Notes: generated by a model not told the origin, from the sequence alone. Positions 1 through 8,933 are shown, counted from the first letter of the stretch. The stretch is DNA of 64,000 nucleotides from Caballeronia sordidicola (GCF_001544455.2 NZ_FCOC02000005.1:62001-126000); one strand, 5' to 3'. Made by a program: numbers and translations.

Positions 1-663
1 GAAGCCTTCCGCGCGGCCTGGGAACAGGCACGCGCGTGCGCGAATATCGGCGAGATCACGCTGATGAACCATTTTGCCAACGCCGACGAAGGCGAAGTCG
101 ACTGGCAGATGGATCGCTTCGACGCCGTCACCGCCGGCATGCCGGGACAACGCAGCCTGGCGAACTCGGCGTCGGTGCTTTGGCATCCGCGCACGCATCG
201 CGACTGGGTGCGTCCCGGGATCGTTTTGTATGGCGCGTCACCCACGGGCTTGATGAAACATATCGCCGACGAGCCGCTCGAGGCTTCCATGACATTGCGC
301 AGCGAGGTAATCGGCATCCAGACGCTGCAGGAAGGCGACACCGTTGGTTATGGCCGCACGTTCACGGCGTCGCATGCCATGCGCATAGGCGTGGTCGCGT
401 GCGGTTATGCCGACGGATATCCGAGGCACGCGCAAACAGGCACGCCGATCGCCGTGGACGGCGTGAGGACACGCGTGGTCGGACGGATATCGATGGATAT
501 GCTTACAGTGGACCTTTCCCCTGTTCCCGGCGCACACGTGGGTTCGCAGGTGGAGTTATGGGGCAGGCAGATCCGCATAGACGATGTGGCGAGCAGCGCG
601 GGAACCATTGGATATGAGCTGATGTGCGCGTTGGCGCGGCGCGTGCCGGTTGGCGTCGCTTGA
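1..663 (+). CDS. alr: Alanine racemase, C-terminal part (5' end outside window)
   Basis: The open frame runs from the first base of the window to TGA at 661-663 and encodes about 220 residues, so the N-terminal PLP-lysine half of the roughly 360-residue enzyme is missing only because the window starts inside the gene. The visible part matches the C-terminal domain of Alr/Dad[10 protein letters not shown], the [11 protein letters not shown] motif, and GRISMDM, which contribute substrate-contacting and second catalytic residues in this family. The enzyme interconverts L- and D-alanine for peptidoglycan. The frame is intact to its end, and tRNA-Leu follows 91 bp downstream. Alr versus the catabolic DadX cannot be separated on this fragment; the tRNA-Leu neighbour and absence of dadA nearby make Alr the better guess. 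Confidence 0.93.
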   Translation, partial: EAFRAAWEQARACANIGEITLMNHFANADEGEVDWQMDRFDAVTAGMPGQRSLANSASVLWHPRTHRDWVRPGIVLYGASPTGLMKHIADEPLEASMTLRSEVIGIQTLQEGDTVGYGRTFTASHAMRIGVVACGYADGYPRHAQTGTPIAVDGVRTRVVGRISMDMLTVDLSPVPGAHVGSQVELWGRQIRIDDVASSAGTIGYELMCALARRVPVGVA

Positions 664-703
664 GCTTTCGACTGCGCAGGAGCCGTTATTTCTCACGCGC
701 CCA

Positions 704-731
704 TTGACAGCGCGGGATGGTTCGCTAAAAT
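704..731 (+). promoter_or_regulatory. Sigma-70 promoter of tRNA-Leu
   Basis: TTGACA at 704-709 and TAAAAT at 726-731 are separated by 16 bp. The expected transcription start (about 738) lies about 17 bp before the mature tRNA 5' end at 755. The consensus -35 box fits a strong stable-RNA promoter. Confidence 0.75.
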
Positions 732-754
732 ACCTGTCTTCGCTGTACCGCTTG

Positions 755-839
755 GCCCAGGTGGCGGAATTGGTAGACGCACATGGTTCAGGTCCATGCG
801 CCGCAAGGTGTGGAGGTTCGAGTCCTCTCTTGGGCACCA
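755..839 (+). tRNA. tRNA-Leu (anticodon CAG)
   Basis: An 85-nt class II tRNA. The acceptor arms GCCCAGG and CTTGGGC pair with one G-U wobble, and ACCA is encoded at 836-839. The D-arm region GGTGGCGGAATTGGTAGACGC is the usual bacterial tRNA-Leu sequence. The anticodon stem CATGG/CCATG encloses the loop TTCAGGT, giving anticodon CAG for CUG codons. A variable arm and the TTCGAGTCC T-loop follow. CUG is the dominant Leu codon in this GC-rich genome. Confidence 0.97.
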
Positions 840-867
840 AAGATTCAGGCAGTCAGGAAATATCGAA

Positions 868-907
868 GAACCCCGTGAAGCTTCTGGCTCTCGGGGTTTT
901 TTGTTTT
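868..907 (+). terminator. Rho-independent terminator of tRNA-Leu
   Basis: An ACCCCG/CGGGGT stem around 870-897 is followed by TTTTTTG and further T-rich sequence to 907. It lies 30 bp past the tRNA 3' end. It is one of only two hairpins in this window with a good T tract. Confidence 0.8.
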
Positions 908-1146
908 TCGCGCTTCAAGCGGTCCGGGGATATCAAGCGCTCTTCTACGACTACCGGTGCGCATGCCGAGCGACGCTGCGCGCGGATAAAGTCACCGCTA
1001 GTGCACCCTATTGCTCTTCCGCGTCAAAACAACATTGCCTTCTTGGTGCTCACGGCGAGCATCCACCCACTTGCGAAACGCGCCAATGCTTGCCGCTATC
1101 CATCTGATCAAAGTTCCTATGACACGTAGGTATTATCCATCACCTG

Positions 1147-1182
1147 TTAAATGTTGACATTATTTCGATGCGGACCTATAAA
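1147..1182 (+). promoter_or_regulatory. Porin promoter with shared TGTTGACA operator
   Basis: TTGACA (1154-1159), a 17-bp spacer and TATAAA (1177-1182) make a near-consensus sigma-70 promoter. The -35 box sits inside AAATGTTGACAT (core TGTTGACA, 1152-1159), the same motif seen upstream of the second porin and both paralogous GntR regulators. The porin start at 1428 is about 240 nt past the predicted transcription start, so a long leader is implied; it contains an inverted repeat GTCTAAC/GTTAGAC at 1275-1300. Otherwise the stretch 908-1427 holds no gene that can be supported. Confidence 0.65.
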
Positions 1183-1427
1183 TTCAACTATTGGGAAATT
1201 TGCACCGGTTGTATCAATGGCGAGTTCAAGTGTCGATAGCCGGACAACTACGACTGTTTGCTCAGCGCGCGACGGTCTAACGACCTCCCGACTGTTAGAC
1301 GATCCACTGGCGAGCCCATCGTAGCGCCAGGCAACGGAAGCGCTCGCAGAACTTGGAGGCTGCGAGATTTCAGGTCCGTAATCAATCCAATACACAAAAA
1401 ATAATGTCGTTGTATAGGAGACCTAAA

Positions 1428-2585
1428 TTGAAAAAGTCGCAGGCTGGATGTCTTTTGCTCCTCTGCCTGTCAGGAGCCGCACATTCCCAAAGCAGCATGA
1501 CGATCTATGGAATCGTTGATGAAGGCTTCACCTATGTCAATAACTCGGCGACCTCAACGGGGCACAGCGCTACGTTCAAACTTGCCGACAGCGTAGCCTC
1601 GGCATCCCGCTTTGGGTTTCGTGGCGTTGAAGATCTCGGTGGAGGCCTGAAGGCGATCTTCACGCTTGAAAATGGCTTCAGCGTTGGCACCGGCATAGCA
1701 GCACAAGGCGGTGCGCTTTTCGGCAGACAGGCTTTTGTCGGGCTGTCCAAGGAAGATGTCGGGCAGCTGACGTTCGGCCGGCAATACGCGTTCGCTTACG
1801 ACTACCTCGGTCATCACTATGCAACGGGCGGCCAAACTGCGGCGGCTGGCTTTGCATGGCACATCAACACGCTCGATCAATTGAACGGCGGTGAACTGAA
1901 CAACTCGATCAAGTTTAGCAGTGCGGATTTTCGGGGCTTCACGTTCGGGGCCATGTATGGATTCTCCAACCAAGCCGGCGCGTTCGCCGGCTCGCCAGCC
2001 ACGGCCTCAGTCGGAGGATCGCAACGGGCGTACAGCTTTGGCGCAAACTATGAGAGCGGGCCATTCAGTGCGGGCTTTGCGTATTCCGACTATACGTATC
2101 CGACCGCGGCAACGCCCGCGATGGCCGTCAGCATGGCCAACGTCACGTTGAATCCGAAAGGAACACGGGATCTGCGCACACTGGGTGTCGGGTCCAAATA
2201 CAGGTTTGTCAAAACCGCGGTCTATGCGCTGTGGACCAATACCGCCCTTCAGGCCATCACCGGCCCCACGTCGACGGTCAACATCTACGAAGGCGGCTTC
2301 ATACAGACGTTCAGGCCTGATCTTTTTGGCGCGATTGGATTTACGCATACCAAGCTTGACGGTGGCGCACAGGGAAAGTGGAATCAGGTCAATAGTAGTT
2401 TGGATTACTATCTAAGTAAAAGTACCGATGTTTATATCCTGGCGGTTTATCAGAAAGCGTCAGGAGCAAATAATGGCGTTCCCGTCCAGGCCCAGCTTGG
2501 AAACAATACGTCGTATGTTGGTATTTCAGGGAAAGGCGCCGCGGATCAACTGGCGTTCCGTGTTGGGCTACGCCACTTCTTCTAG
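1428..2585 (+). CDS. Outer-membrane porin, Gram-negative trimeric type (OmpC-like, Burkholderiales)
   Basis: A 16-stranded diffusion porin family member for passage of small hydrophilic solutes through the outer membrane. The mature protein begins after a signal peptide ending near AHSQS and shows the family's opening SSMTIYGIVDEG, then FGFRGVEDLGGGLKAIFTLENGF, GRQAFVGLS and the terminal aromatic in LRHFF. The start chosen is TTG at 1428, because AGGAGA (1417-1422) sits 5 bp upstream and gives a standard leader, MKKSQAGCLLLLC. In-frame ATGs at 1404 and 1353 would put 8 to 25 odd residues before the leader. The protein is 385 residues with this start, normal for the family. A hydrolase gene follows 77 bp downstream, probably on the same transcript. 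It resembles the second porin at 13177-14340 closely along its whole length. Confidence 0.93.
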   Translation: MKKSQAGCLLLLCLSGAAHSQSSMTIYGIVDEGFTYVNNSATSTGHSATFKLADSVASASRFGFRGVEDLGGGLKAIFTLENGFSVGTGIAAQGGALFGRQAFVGLSKEDVGQLTFGRQYAFAYDYLGHHYATGGQTAAAGFAWHINTLDQLNGGELNNSIKFSSADFRGFTFGAMYGFSNQAGAFAGSPATASVGGSQRAYSFGANYESGPFSAGFAYSDYTYPTAATPAMAVSMANVTLNPKGTRDLRTLGVGSKYRFVKTAVYALWTNTALQAITGPTSTVNIYEGGFIQTFRPDLFGAIGFTHTKLDGGAQGKWNQVNSSLDYYLSKSTDVYILAVYQKASGANNGVPVQAQLGNNTSYVGISGKGAADQLAFRVGLRHFF

Positions 2586-2662
2586 ACAAGATGGATCTTC
2601 GGGTATTCGAATGCGCGGGCTGAGCGCCCCACAAAACCAAAATTTATTTTGAGGAAATCCAA

Positions 2663-3844
2663 GTGCGATTCATCAGCAAATCCGTCGCGATCACTATTTT
2701 TGCCGCCAGTCTTACTGTTTTATCAGTTGGCAAAAATGCACTGGGCGCGCCTTACACACCGGTGAAAATCTCGGGCGGCCCCATTTCGATAGCGAGCGAA
2801 GGAAACTTCTTTGTGCCCGGCACCTATACCCAGTCCGATCAGGGAGAGCGGATGCACGGCCAGATGTACGTGCAGTATCAGATTCCGGCACATCAAACCC
2901 ATAAATATCCTCTCCTTATGATTCATGGCGGAGGTCAAACGGGAGCAGGGTTCTATGAGACGCCCGATGGCAGGGAGGGTTGGGCCACTTATTTTCTGAG
3001 CAAGGGTTACGCGGTGTATGTGGTCGATCAGGTGGGACGTGGACGCTCAGGGTATTTTGCCGATTCATACGGTCCCACACGAAAACCCGATACCGCCTAT
3101 TCTATGAAGTGGTTTTCAAGGCCTCAAGATGCGCCGCTCTATCCACAGGCATCCCGGCATGATCAATGGCCAGGCTCGGGACATCCGGGCGATGAAGCCT
3201 TTGATCAATTCTTTTCATCTCAGGTCGAGGATATGGTCGATCTGGCCAAAAACGAACAACTCAACCGATCTGCAATCGACGCGCTTGTCGATGAGATCGG
3301 ACCAGTCGTTCTTGTTACCCATTCACAGTCGGGACCCATCGGCTGGGGCGCAGCGAATGATCGACCCGAAAAGATAAAGGCTGTCATTGCTGTGGAAAGC
3401 AGTGGACCACCGTTTTACAACGTTGTCGATACCGGAAAACAGGATCCCTTTGTTTACGAGTCGAAGGTTGCGCGCCCGTTCGGCGTGACCGTAACGCCAC
3501 TGAATTATGATCCGCCCGTCAGCAACGTGGATGACCTGCACCCCGTGCTTCAGAAAGATGCGGATAGTCCGGACACCGTAAGATGCTGGCTGCAGAACTT
3601 GCCGGTACACCAGTTGCGAAACCTGTCACGCGTTCCAGTTCTCATGCTTGGCAGCGCTGCGTCCTATCACGTGCCGTTCGACGCGTGCACCACCGCGTTT
3701 TTGCGTCAGGCAGGTGTCACGGTTGATTTCATCCGCCTACCCGATGTGGGACAGCACGGAAACGGGCATTTCGTGATGCTGGAAAAGAACAGCCTCGAAT
3801 CGGCGAAGTTTCTGGACGGCTGGATCAGAAAGCATGCGAATTAG
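2663..3844 (+). CDS. Exported alpha/beta hydrolase (esterase-like)
   Basis: A 393-residue protein with an N-terminal signal peptide (MRFISKSVAITIFAASLTVLSVGKNALGA), so periplasmic or secreted. The alpha/beta hydrolase fold is indicated by LLMIHGGGQTG (oxyanion region), VVDQVGRGRSG, the nucleophile elbow VTHSQSGPIGW (Ser in H-S-Q-S-G) and a late His in VGQHGNGHF; the acid is probably the Asp in RLPDVG or an earlier one. This type is annotated as an esterase or lipase-like hydrolase of unknown substrate. The gene lies 77 bp after the porin, with AGGAAATCC upstream of the GTG/ATG start region, and likely shares its promoter. The pairing suggests that a substrate is cleaved in the periplasm after entering through the porin; this is inference. 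Confidence 0.88.
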   Translation: MRFISKSVAITIFAASLTVLSVGKNALGAPYTPVKISGGPISIASEGNFFVPGTYTQSDQGERMHGQMYVQYQIPAHQTHKYPLLMIHGGGQTGAGFYETPDGREGWATYFLSKGYAVYVVDQVGRGRSGYFADSYGPTRKPDTAYSMKWFSRPQDAPLYPQASRHDQWPGSGHPGDEAFDQFFSSQVEDMVDLAKNEQLNRSAIDALVDEIGPVVLVTHSQSGPIGWGAANDRPEKIKAVIAVESSGPPFYNVVDTGKQDPFVYESKVARPFGVTVTPLNYDPPVSNVDDLHPVLQKDADSPDTVRCWLQNLPVHQLRNLSRVPVLMLGSAASYHVPFDACTTAFLRQAGVTVDFIRLPDVGQHGNGHFVMLEKNSLESAKFLDGWIRKHAN

Positions 3845-3854
3845 CCGCGGCGGC

Positions 3855-3871
3855 TGATACGCGTCGTATCA
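3855..3871. terminator. Short hairpin between convergent genes
   Basis: TGATACG (3855-3861), loop CGT and CGTATCA (3865-3871) form a perfect 7-bp stem between the hydrolase and the convergent regulator gene, overlapping the latter's stop codon. There is no T tract, so termination activity is uncertain. Confidence 0.35.
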
Positions 3872-4552
3872 AGCCACGACGATCCGATATCCGAATCGGT
3901 CGACAGTCTCGATCTGCGCGGTGATCGCATGCCTCGCAAACTTGCGACGCAAACGCGACACCACGAGGTTGACGTTCGACGGATCGACCGTTTCGGTATC
4001 CGGCCATGCGTAGCGGATCACCCGATCCCGCGCGACCGGTAGGTTGGGTTCGCGCATCAGGCATTCAAGCAGCAGAAACTCGCGCCGCGTCAACGGTACG
4101 CGCCGGCCGCCCTCCACGCCTTCGTGCGTTGACGCATCGAGCCAAAAAAGAAGCGGCATGTTGCCGCCGTTACCTGCACTTGCCTGCGGCGTCACACGCC
4201 GCAGCCCTTTTATTCGCTCCTGAATTTCGACGAACGAGTATGGCTGCACGAAACACGCGTCGGCACCGCCACGCAACATGCGCGCGCGCTCGGCCGCATT
4301 CGCCGCCGCGAGCAACACGACGATCACTGGTGCGCCCGGCAGCTGCGCGTAAGCCGGCAGCAGCCGTTCTAGTCGCGCGATCCATGCAGCGTCCGGAACG
4401 ACGGCATATATTGCGTCGAAGCGATCGCGCGAAGCCATATGAAAGCCATCGCGGAAATCACGCGCGGTTTCAATGCTGTGCGCGTGTTCGCGCAGCGCCT
4501 TCAAAAGATACGCGGCGTCCGAAGCCAAAGGGCTGACAATCAGCATGCGCAT
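3869..4552 (-). CDS. OmpR-type response regulator with degenerate receiver
   Basis: A 227-residue protein with an N-terminal receiver-like domain (about 1-115) and a C-terminal OmpR/PhoB winged helix (about 130-227: LTRREFLLLECLMREPN, NVNLVVSRLRRKF, VDRFGYRIV). The receiver lacks the residues needed for phosphorylation. The acidic pair after the first strand is replaced (LIVSPLAS), the phosphoacceptor position is Val51 (DAIYAV), and the conserved Lys is Gln103 (FVQPYSF). The DNA-binding domain looks intact. The start at 4552 (MRMLIV) is 2 bp after the kinase stop; an upstream in-frame ATG would overlap the kinase and add an odd decapeptide. It is the last gene of a regulator-kinase-regulator unit, and probably acts independently of phosphorylation or as a partner of the intact regulator. 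Confidence 0.88.
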   Translation of the reverse strand: MRMLIVSPLASDAAYLLKALREHAHSIETARDFRDGFHMASRDRFDAIYAVVPDAAWIARLERLLPAYAQLPGAPVIVVLLAAANAAERARMLRGGADACFVQPYSFVEIQERIKGLRRVTPQASAGNGGNMPLLFWLDASTHEGVEGGRRVPLTRREFLLLECLMREPNLPVARDRVIRYAWPDTETVDPSNVNLVVSRLRRKFARHAITAQIETVDRFGYRIVVA

Positions 4553-4554
4553 GT

Positions 4555-5985
4555 TCAGTCGAGCGCATGCGGCCAGCACTCGACGCTCATCACCGTGCCG
4601 CCCGGTTCTTCGTTCGCGCCCACGTGGAGCGTGAAGTCGTGCAACCGCATAACGGCCGACACAATGCTCAAGCCAAGTCCTGACCCCAGAACGCGGCGCG
4701 CATCGGCGCCGCGATAAAACCGCTGCAAAACAGCCTCGCGCTCGTGTTCGGGGATACCGGGTCCGTTGTCCGTGACGGTCAAACGCGGACCATGATGGTG
4801 GACTGTCAGCGTAACGCGTACCATGCCGCCCTCCGGCGAAAACTTGATGGCGTTGTCGAGCAGGTTGCTGAACGCTTCGAACAGCAGCGACCGATCGCCA
4901 TGAATGGCCGGCATAGCGTCGAGATGCGTCACGAGATTCACCCCACCATCTTCAGCAAGCGGTTCGTACAGTTCGCACATTTCTCTCACGAGCGCAGTCA
5001 GATCCACCTGCGCAAACCCGCTGCGACGCTTGAGCCCGCTGATCTCGGAGATGCGCAGCATCGCACGGAAACGTTCAAGCAGCATGTCGGTCTCGCGACG
5101 CGCTTGTTCGATCAACTGCGCGCTGGCTTCGTCGGCCATCGTGTGACTGCGTTGCGCAGCGTTGCCAAGCAGCGTGCGGATATGTGCGAGCGGCGTGCGA
5201 AGGTCGTGCGCAATGCCATCGCACGCCCCTTTTACTTCGTCCATCAGCCGCTCGATTTCATCGAGCATGTGATTGACGAGATGCGCGAGCATGTCGAGTT
5301 CGTCGCGCCCGCCTATTGGCAGGCGCTGGTTCAGGTCGCCCTGCGCAATACGCACCGTCACGCGATGAATGTCGCGCACGCGCCGCATCTGCCGCACACT
5401 CAGCAACAACCCGGCGCCGATGCTCACGAAGAGGAGGATCACTCCGCCGCCAACCAGCGCATTCAGCGTGGCGTCACGGAGCGACAGCACGCCGCGCAAG
5501 TCGCGCGCGATAACAATACGCGAGCCGTCCGGACGCGCCTGGGCAATTGCCCGGATGACCGGCAGGTGTGTTCTGCCCATGACCGCGACGCTGCGCACGA
5601 GGGTTGTGCCGGTCGCCTTGCCGCCCATGCCGCTTTGCACCACCGCGAGGCCGTCCGGCATTGTCAGGATGTCGCCGGCCAGATGCGCGCCGTTGGCGGC
5701 GAAGAGGCCGAAGTAACTGTTATGCAGGCGCTCCTGCTCCACCCGGCGCTGGATTGCACCCGGCAATTCGCGGTCGGGGATGGATTCGAAGGAGACCATC
5801 TGCCAGTGCAACAAGGAGTCGGTGTCGATCTCCATGCGCGTTGTCACCGACCAGCCGATAAAACCAATCAGCACCAGCACCGCCAGCGCGAAGATCACCG
5901 CGTAGACCGCGAGCCAGCGGAAGGTCGTGGTGTGCCAGCCGCGCCCGAGGTTGGCGGGCAGCGTCCGGTGCAATGAGTTGATCAC
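4555..5985 (-). CDS. Sensor histidine kinase (HAMP, HisKA, HATPase)
   Basis: A 476-residue inner-membrane kinase. Membrane segments are near residues 24-46 and 177-197, with a periplasmic domain of about 130 residues between them that has no recognisable ligand motif. HAMP follows (about 197-250). The dimerisation and phosphotransfer domain contains the H-box GIAHDLRTPLA with His260. The ATPase domain has N-box NLLDNAIKFS, G1 DNGPGIP and G2 GSGLGLS, so it is predicted active. It lies 21 bp downstream of a canonical OmpR-type regulator and 2 bp before a pseudo-receiver regulator, so all three are almost certainly co-transcribed. The signal is unknown. Confidence 0.93.
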   Translation of the reverse strand: MINSLHRTLPANLGRGWHTTTFRWLAVYAVIFALAVLVLIGFIGWSVTTRMEIDTDSLLHWQMVSFESIPDRELPGAIQRRVEQERLHNSYFGLFAANGAHLAGDILTMPDGLAVVQSGMGGKATGTTLVRSVAVMGRTHLPVIRAIAQARPDGSRIVIARDLRGVLSLRDATLNALVGGGVILLFVSIGAGLLLSVRQMRRVRDIHRVTVRIAQGDLNQRLPIGGRDELDMLAHLVNHMLDEIERLMDEVKGACDGIAHDLRTPLAHIRTLLGNAAQRSHTMADEASAQLIEQARRETDMLLERFRAMLRISEISGLKRRSGFAQVDLTALVREMCELYEPLAEDGGVNLVTHLDAMPAIHGDRSLLFEAFSNLLDNAIKFSPEGGMVRVTLTVHHHGPRLTVTDNGPGIPEHEREAVLQRFYRGADARRVLGSGLGLSIVSAVMRLHDFTLHVGANEEPGGTVMSVECWPHALD

Positions 5986-6006
5986 GATACTTCCATGTAG
6001 CGTTTC

Positions 6007-6687
6007 CTAGCGGAGGATGTAACCCGAACCTCGCACCGTCTGGATGATCGCCTCGACGCCGGGAGGATCGATTTTTTTGCGCAACCGGCCCATGTGAACG
6101 TCGATCAAGTTGGTGCCGGGATCGAAGTGATAACCCCAGACCTCCTCGAAGAGCATGGTTCGCGTGATGGTTTGCCCGCTGTGGCGCACCATGAATTCGA
6201 GGATCTTGTATTCGGTCGGCAGCAGCGCGACTTCCACGCCGTCGCGCGTCACCTTGCGCGCGATCAGATCCACCGCCAGTGGTCCGCTGCGCAGCGTGGT
6301 GACATCGGGCGCCGCCGTTCCACGGCCGCGGCGCAGCAGCACTTCGAGCCGCGCAACCAGTTCATTGGGATCGAACGGCTTGGTCAGGTAGTCGTCGCCG
6401 CCCGCGCGCAGACCGCGAATGCGCTCATCCACGTCTCCGAGGGCGCTCAGCATCAGCACGGGCGTCTCGACGCCAACCGTGCGCAACGTGGTGAGGATAG
6501 TCAGGCCGTCGAGCCCAGGCAGCATCCTGTCCAGCATGATCAGATTGAAGTCGCCACCGAGCGCGCGCGCGAGCCCGTCCGTGCCGTTATCGATCCAATC
6601 GACTTCGAAGCCACTCGCGGTCAGCTCGCCCGTGATCTGCTGCGCGGTGAGCGGGTCGTCCTCGATAGTGAGTATGCGTGTGGCCAT
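6007..6687 (-). CDS. OmpR-family response regulator (canonical)
   Basis: A 226-residue two-component regulator. The receiver has the acidic pair ED/D at 9-11, phosphoacceptor Asp53 in MLDRMLPG, and Lys103 in YLTKPFDP, so it can be phosphorylated. The winged-helix DNA-binding domain (about 125-226) contains LLPTEYKILEFMVRHSG, NLIDVHMGRLRKKID and VRGSGYIL. It is the first gene of the leftward unit and is followed after 21 bp by the kinase, its presumed partner. The family resembles the QseB/CusR/CzcR group, but no metal or other target can be read from the sequence. The start ATG at 6687 begins directly with the first receiver strand. Confidence 0.94.
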   Translation of the reverse strand: MATRILTIEDDPLTAQQITGELTASGFEVDWIDNGTDGLARALGGDFNLIMLDRMLPGLDGLTILTTLRTVGVETPVLMLSALGDVDERIRGLRAGGDDYLTKPFDPNELVARLEVLLRRGRGTAAPDVTTLRSGPLAVDLIARKVTRDGVEVALLPTEYKILEFMVRHSGQTITRTMLFEEVWGYHFDPGTNLIDVHMGRLRKKIDPPGVEAIIQTVRGSGYILR

Positions 6688-6769
6688 TGTGGTTCAAAGG
6701 CATACGAAGCCGGCAGATAGCCAGCCGCACGCGTCGGGATCGGCGACAGACATCGCCGGATCACGGCGT

Positions 6770-7069
6770 TCAGTGCGCATTCGATGCGACCGTCGGCGCG
6801 GCGCAATCGTTCTGATACTCGCTCTGCAATGCAGCCTTGGCCTTTTCGAGGTGATGCGGGTAACTGCCATCGTCACCGCCCGGATGGTAACCAGCCGCTT
6901 CAAGTTCTCCGAGTTCGCGTTGCAGCTTCTTGTGCGTCACCGGCTGCGTAAGCGGCGCGAAGGGATATTTTTGGCACTCGGCCTGCGTGAGATGCGGCTC
7001 GGCGGCAAAAGCGAAGTTGCTTGCTGAGGCCAAAATCGAGACTGTTAGCATGGTGTAAAAGTGTTTCAC
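6770..7069 (-). CDS. DUF4148-type small exported protein
   Basis: About 99 residues: a signal peptide ending near NFAFAAE, then LTQAECQKYPF, PVTHKKLQRELGELEAAGYHP, DDGSYPHHLEKAKAALQSEY. This repeated pattern of a helix ending in GY-P and a short block of basic and acidic residues is the DUF4148 family, abundant in Burkholderia and thought to be periplasmic; function unknown. GTG at 7069 is preferred as start because GGAG lies 7 bp upstream and the signal peptide then has a normal length; ATG at 7084 would overlap that GGAG. It stands alone between the two-component unit and the transporter operon. Confidence 0.82.
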   Translation of the reverse strand: MKHFYTMLTVSILASASNFAFAAEPHLTQAECQKYPFAPLTQPVTHKKLQRELGELEAAGYHPGGDDGSYPHHLEKAKAALQSEYQNDCAAPTVASNAH

Positions 7070-7265
7070 GATGAGGCTCCACAACAGATTGGTCGAGATC
7101 GAGCGCCCTGTCGCCGGCTACGAAACCCGGCTCAAGACGATGAAATCAGCATACCGGTTCGGTTGCGATTCAATGCCCTCATAAACATGAAAAGAAATTT
7201 AGGTTCGGCGTTCGCGGGAACGACGGCTTCCACTGCGCACGGCAGCCTGCTCTACTCGATAACGG

Positions 7266-7297
7266 CTCCGAGGCTTCGGTTCCCCGAAGCCTCGGAG
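7266..7297. terminator. Perfect 14-bp hairpin downstream of the tctA-type gene
   Basis: CTCCGAGGCTTCGG (7266-7279) and CCGAAGCCTCGGAG (7284-7297) pair perfectly around the loop TTCC. It lies 76 bp past the stop of the leftward permease gene. No T tract follows on either strand, so it may act as a weak terminator or as an mRNA 3'-end stabiliser. Confidence 0.55.
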
Positions 7298-7372
7298 TTC
7301 AACTTGCGCCGCCTTAGGTAAAGCACGCCGGTATATCGTGTCCGGCGTCGCGTTCGGACATGGCTCCCAGGT

Positions 7373-8917
7373 TCAGCGTCGCTCTTCGGCGAGCCTTTGC
7401 TCAGCAATGCGTTCCTCGGCCTGCTGCAGTTCCTGCACCGGGCGGCGCTTTCTCCAGACCGACGCACCCACCATGATCGCCGCGCAGCACAGCAATCCGG
7501 CGGCAATCGGGCTGCGGAAGAAGACCGTTGGATCGCCGTTCGAGATGGTCAGCGCCTGGCGAAACGATTGCTCGAGCGTGTGACCGAGGATCAGGCCGAA
7601 CAGCAACGGCGCCTTGGGTATGTCGAGCTTGCGGAAGATATAGCCGACCACGCCGAAGCCGAGCGCGAGGTACAGGTCGAAAGCGTCGTTGTTGAACGAG
7701 TACACGCCAGCGGAGGCAATCCCGAGAATCAGGCACAGCAGAACGCCAGGCGGCACATACAGGATTTTCGACAAAATCCCCACGAGTGGCAGGTTCAGCA
7801 CCAGCAGCATGATGTTGCCCATGTACATGCTGGCGATCAGGCCCCACACCAGGTCAGGTTGCGTGTGGAACAGCATCGGGCCGGGCTGGATACCATACAT
7901 GATGAACGCGCCCATGATGACCGCCGTGGCCCCGGATCCCGGCACGCCGAGCGCCAGCAGGTGAACGAAGGCGCCGCAGGTGTCGGCGTTGGTGGCCGCC
8001 TCCGGCGCGGCAATGCCTTCCACCGCGCCCTTCCCGAATTCCTCGGGATGTTTGGAGACTTTCTTCTCCAGGACATAGGCCAGCATGGCTGCGATCGTCC
8101 CGCCCAATCCAGGCGCGGCACCGCACAGGAATCCGACCACCGTGCCCCGAAGCGCCGCCGGACGCGCGCGCCGCCATTCCTGTTTGGTGAACCAGAGCTT
8201 GCCTTCCACTTTGACTGAATGCAGCGTACCGCCAAGGGTGCCTTCCACCATCCGGCTCACTTCGGCGATGGCGAAGAGCCCCACCACCACCACGAGGAAA
8301 CTGACGCGATCCTGCAATTGCGTGAGGCCCATGGTGAAGCGTGGCACGCCGCTTTGCAGGTCGATACCGACCGTGGCAAGCCCGAGACCCAGGAAAACGG
8401 CGATCATCCCTTTTGCCAGCGAATTACCGTTGAGCGCGCTGACAGTCGAGAGCGCAAAGAAGATCAACGCAAAGTACTCGGTCGGACCAAAGTGCAGCGC
8501 AACCGCCGCGAGCGGCACGGCGACGAAGGACAAGCAGGTGACACCAATCATGCCGGCCATGAACGAACTCACGCCGGCAATCGCGAGCGCGGCGGCGGCC
8601 CGCCCTTTTCGCGCCATGGGGTAGCCGTCCAGGACGGTCATCACGGCAGCGGCGTCGCCCGGAGTATTCAGCAAAATGGCCGTGACCGCGCCGCCGTACA
8701 TACAGCCGTAATAGATGCCGGTGAGCATCATCAAGGCGGTGATCGGGTCCATTCCGAAGGTAACCGGAATCAGCAGCGCAATGCCTGCTGACGGGCCAAT
8801 GCCCGGCAGGTGGCTGATCATCGTGCCGATGAACACGCCGATCAACGTATAGAGAAGGTGGGTCGGCTGAACGGCGACGGCCAGTCCATGCAAGATCCCG
8901 TGCAAACTTTCGATCAT
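7373..8917 (-). CDS. Tripartite tricarboxylate transporter, large permease (TctA family)
   Basis: A 514-residue polytopic inner-membrane protein of the TctA family, the 12-TM channel subunit of TTT carboxylate transporters. Family motifs are visible: [56 protein letters not shown], and the second repeat [14 protein letters not shown]. The start chosen ([11 protein letters not shown], 8917) is 16 bp after tctB; the open frame extends further but the added residues are only the reversed reading of tctB. It works with the TctB-type small permease and the Bug-type binding protein of the same leftward cluster. The substrate is probably a carboxylate, perhaps an aromatic acid given the decarboxylase-like neighbour; that is inference. 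Confidence 0.93.
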   Translation of the reverse strand: MIESLHGILHGLAVAVQPTHLLYTLIGVFIGTMISHLPGIGPSAGIALLIPVTFGMDPITALMMLTGIYYGCMYGGAVTAILLNTPGDAAAVMTVLDGYPMARKGRAAAALAIAGVSSFMAGMIGVTCLSFVAVPLAAVALHFGPTEYFALIFFALSTVSALNGNSLAKGMIAVFLGLGLATVGIDLQSGVPRFTMGLTQLQDRVSFLVVVVGLFAIAEVSRMVEGTLGGTLHSVKVEGKLWFTKQEWRRARPAALRGTVVGFLCGAAPGLGGTIAAMLAYVLEKKVSKHPEEFGKGAVEGIAAPEAATNADTCGAFVHLLALGVPGSGATAVIMGAFIMYGIQPGPMLFHTQPDLVWGLIASMYMGNIMLLVLNLPLVGILSKILYVPPGVLLCLILGIASAGVYSFNNDAFDLYLALGFGVVGYIFRKLDIPKAPLLFGLILGHTLEQSFRQALTISNGDPTVFFRSPIAAGLLCCAAIMVGASVWRKRRPVQELQQAEERIAEQRLAEERR

Positions 8918-8933
8918 GGTGGGCGCTCCCGCG

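Noticed and set aside
4744-5976. A 410-codon open frame on the plus strand opposite the histidine kinase
   Set aside because: It is a mirror frame of a well-recognised gene with conserved motifs; its amino acid composition is His/Arg/Gln-rich without family features.
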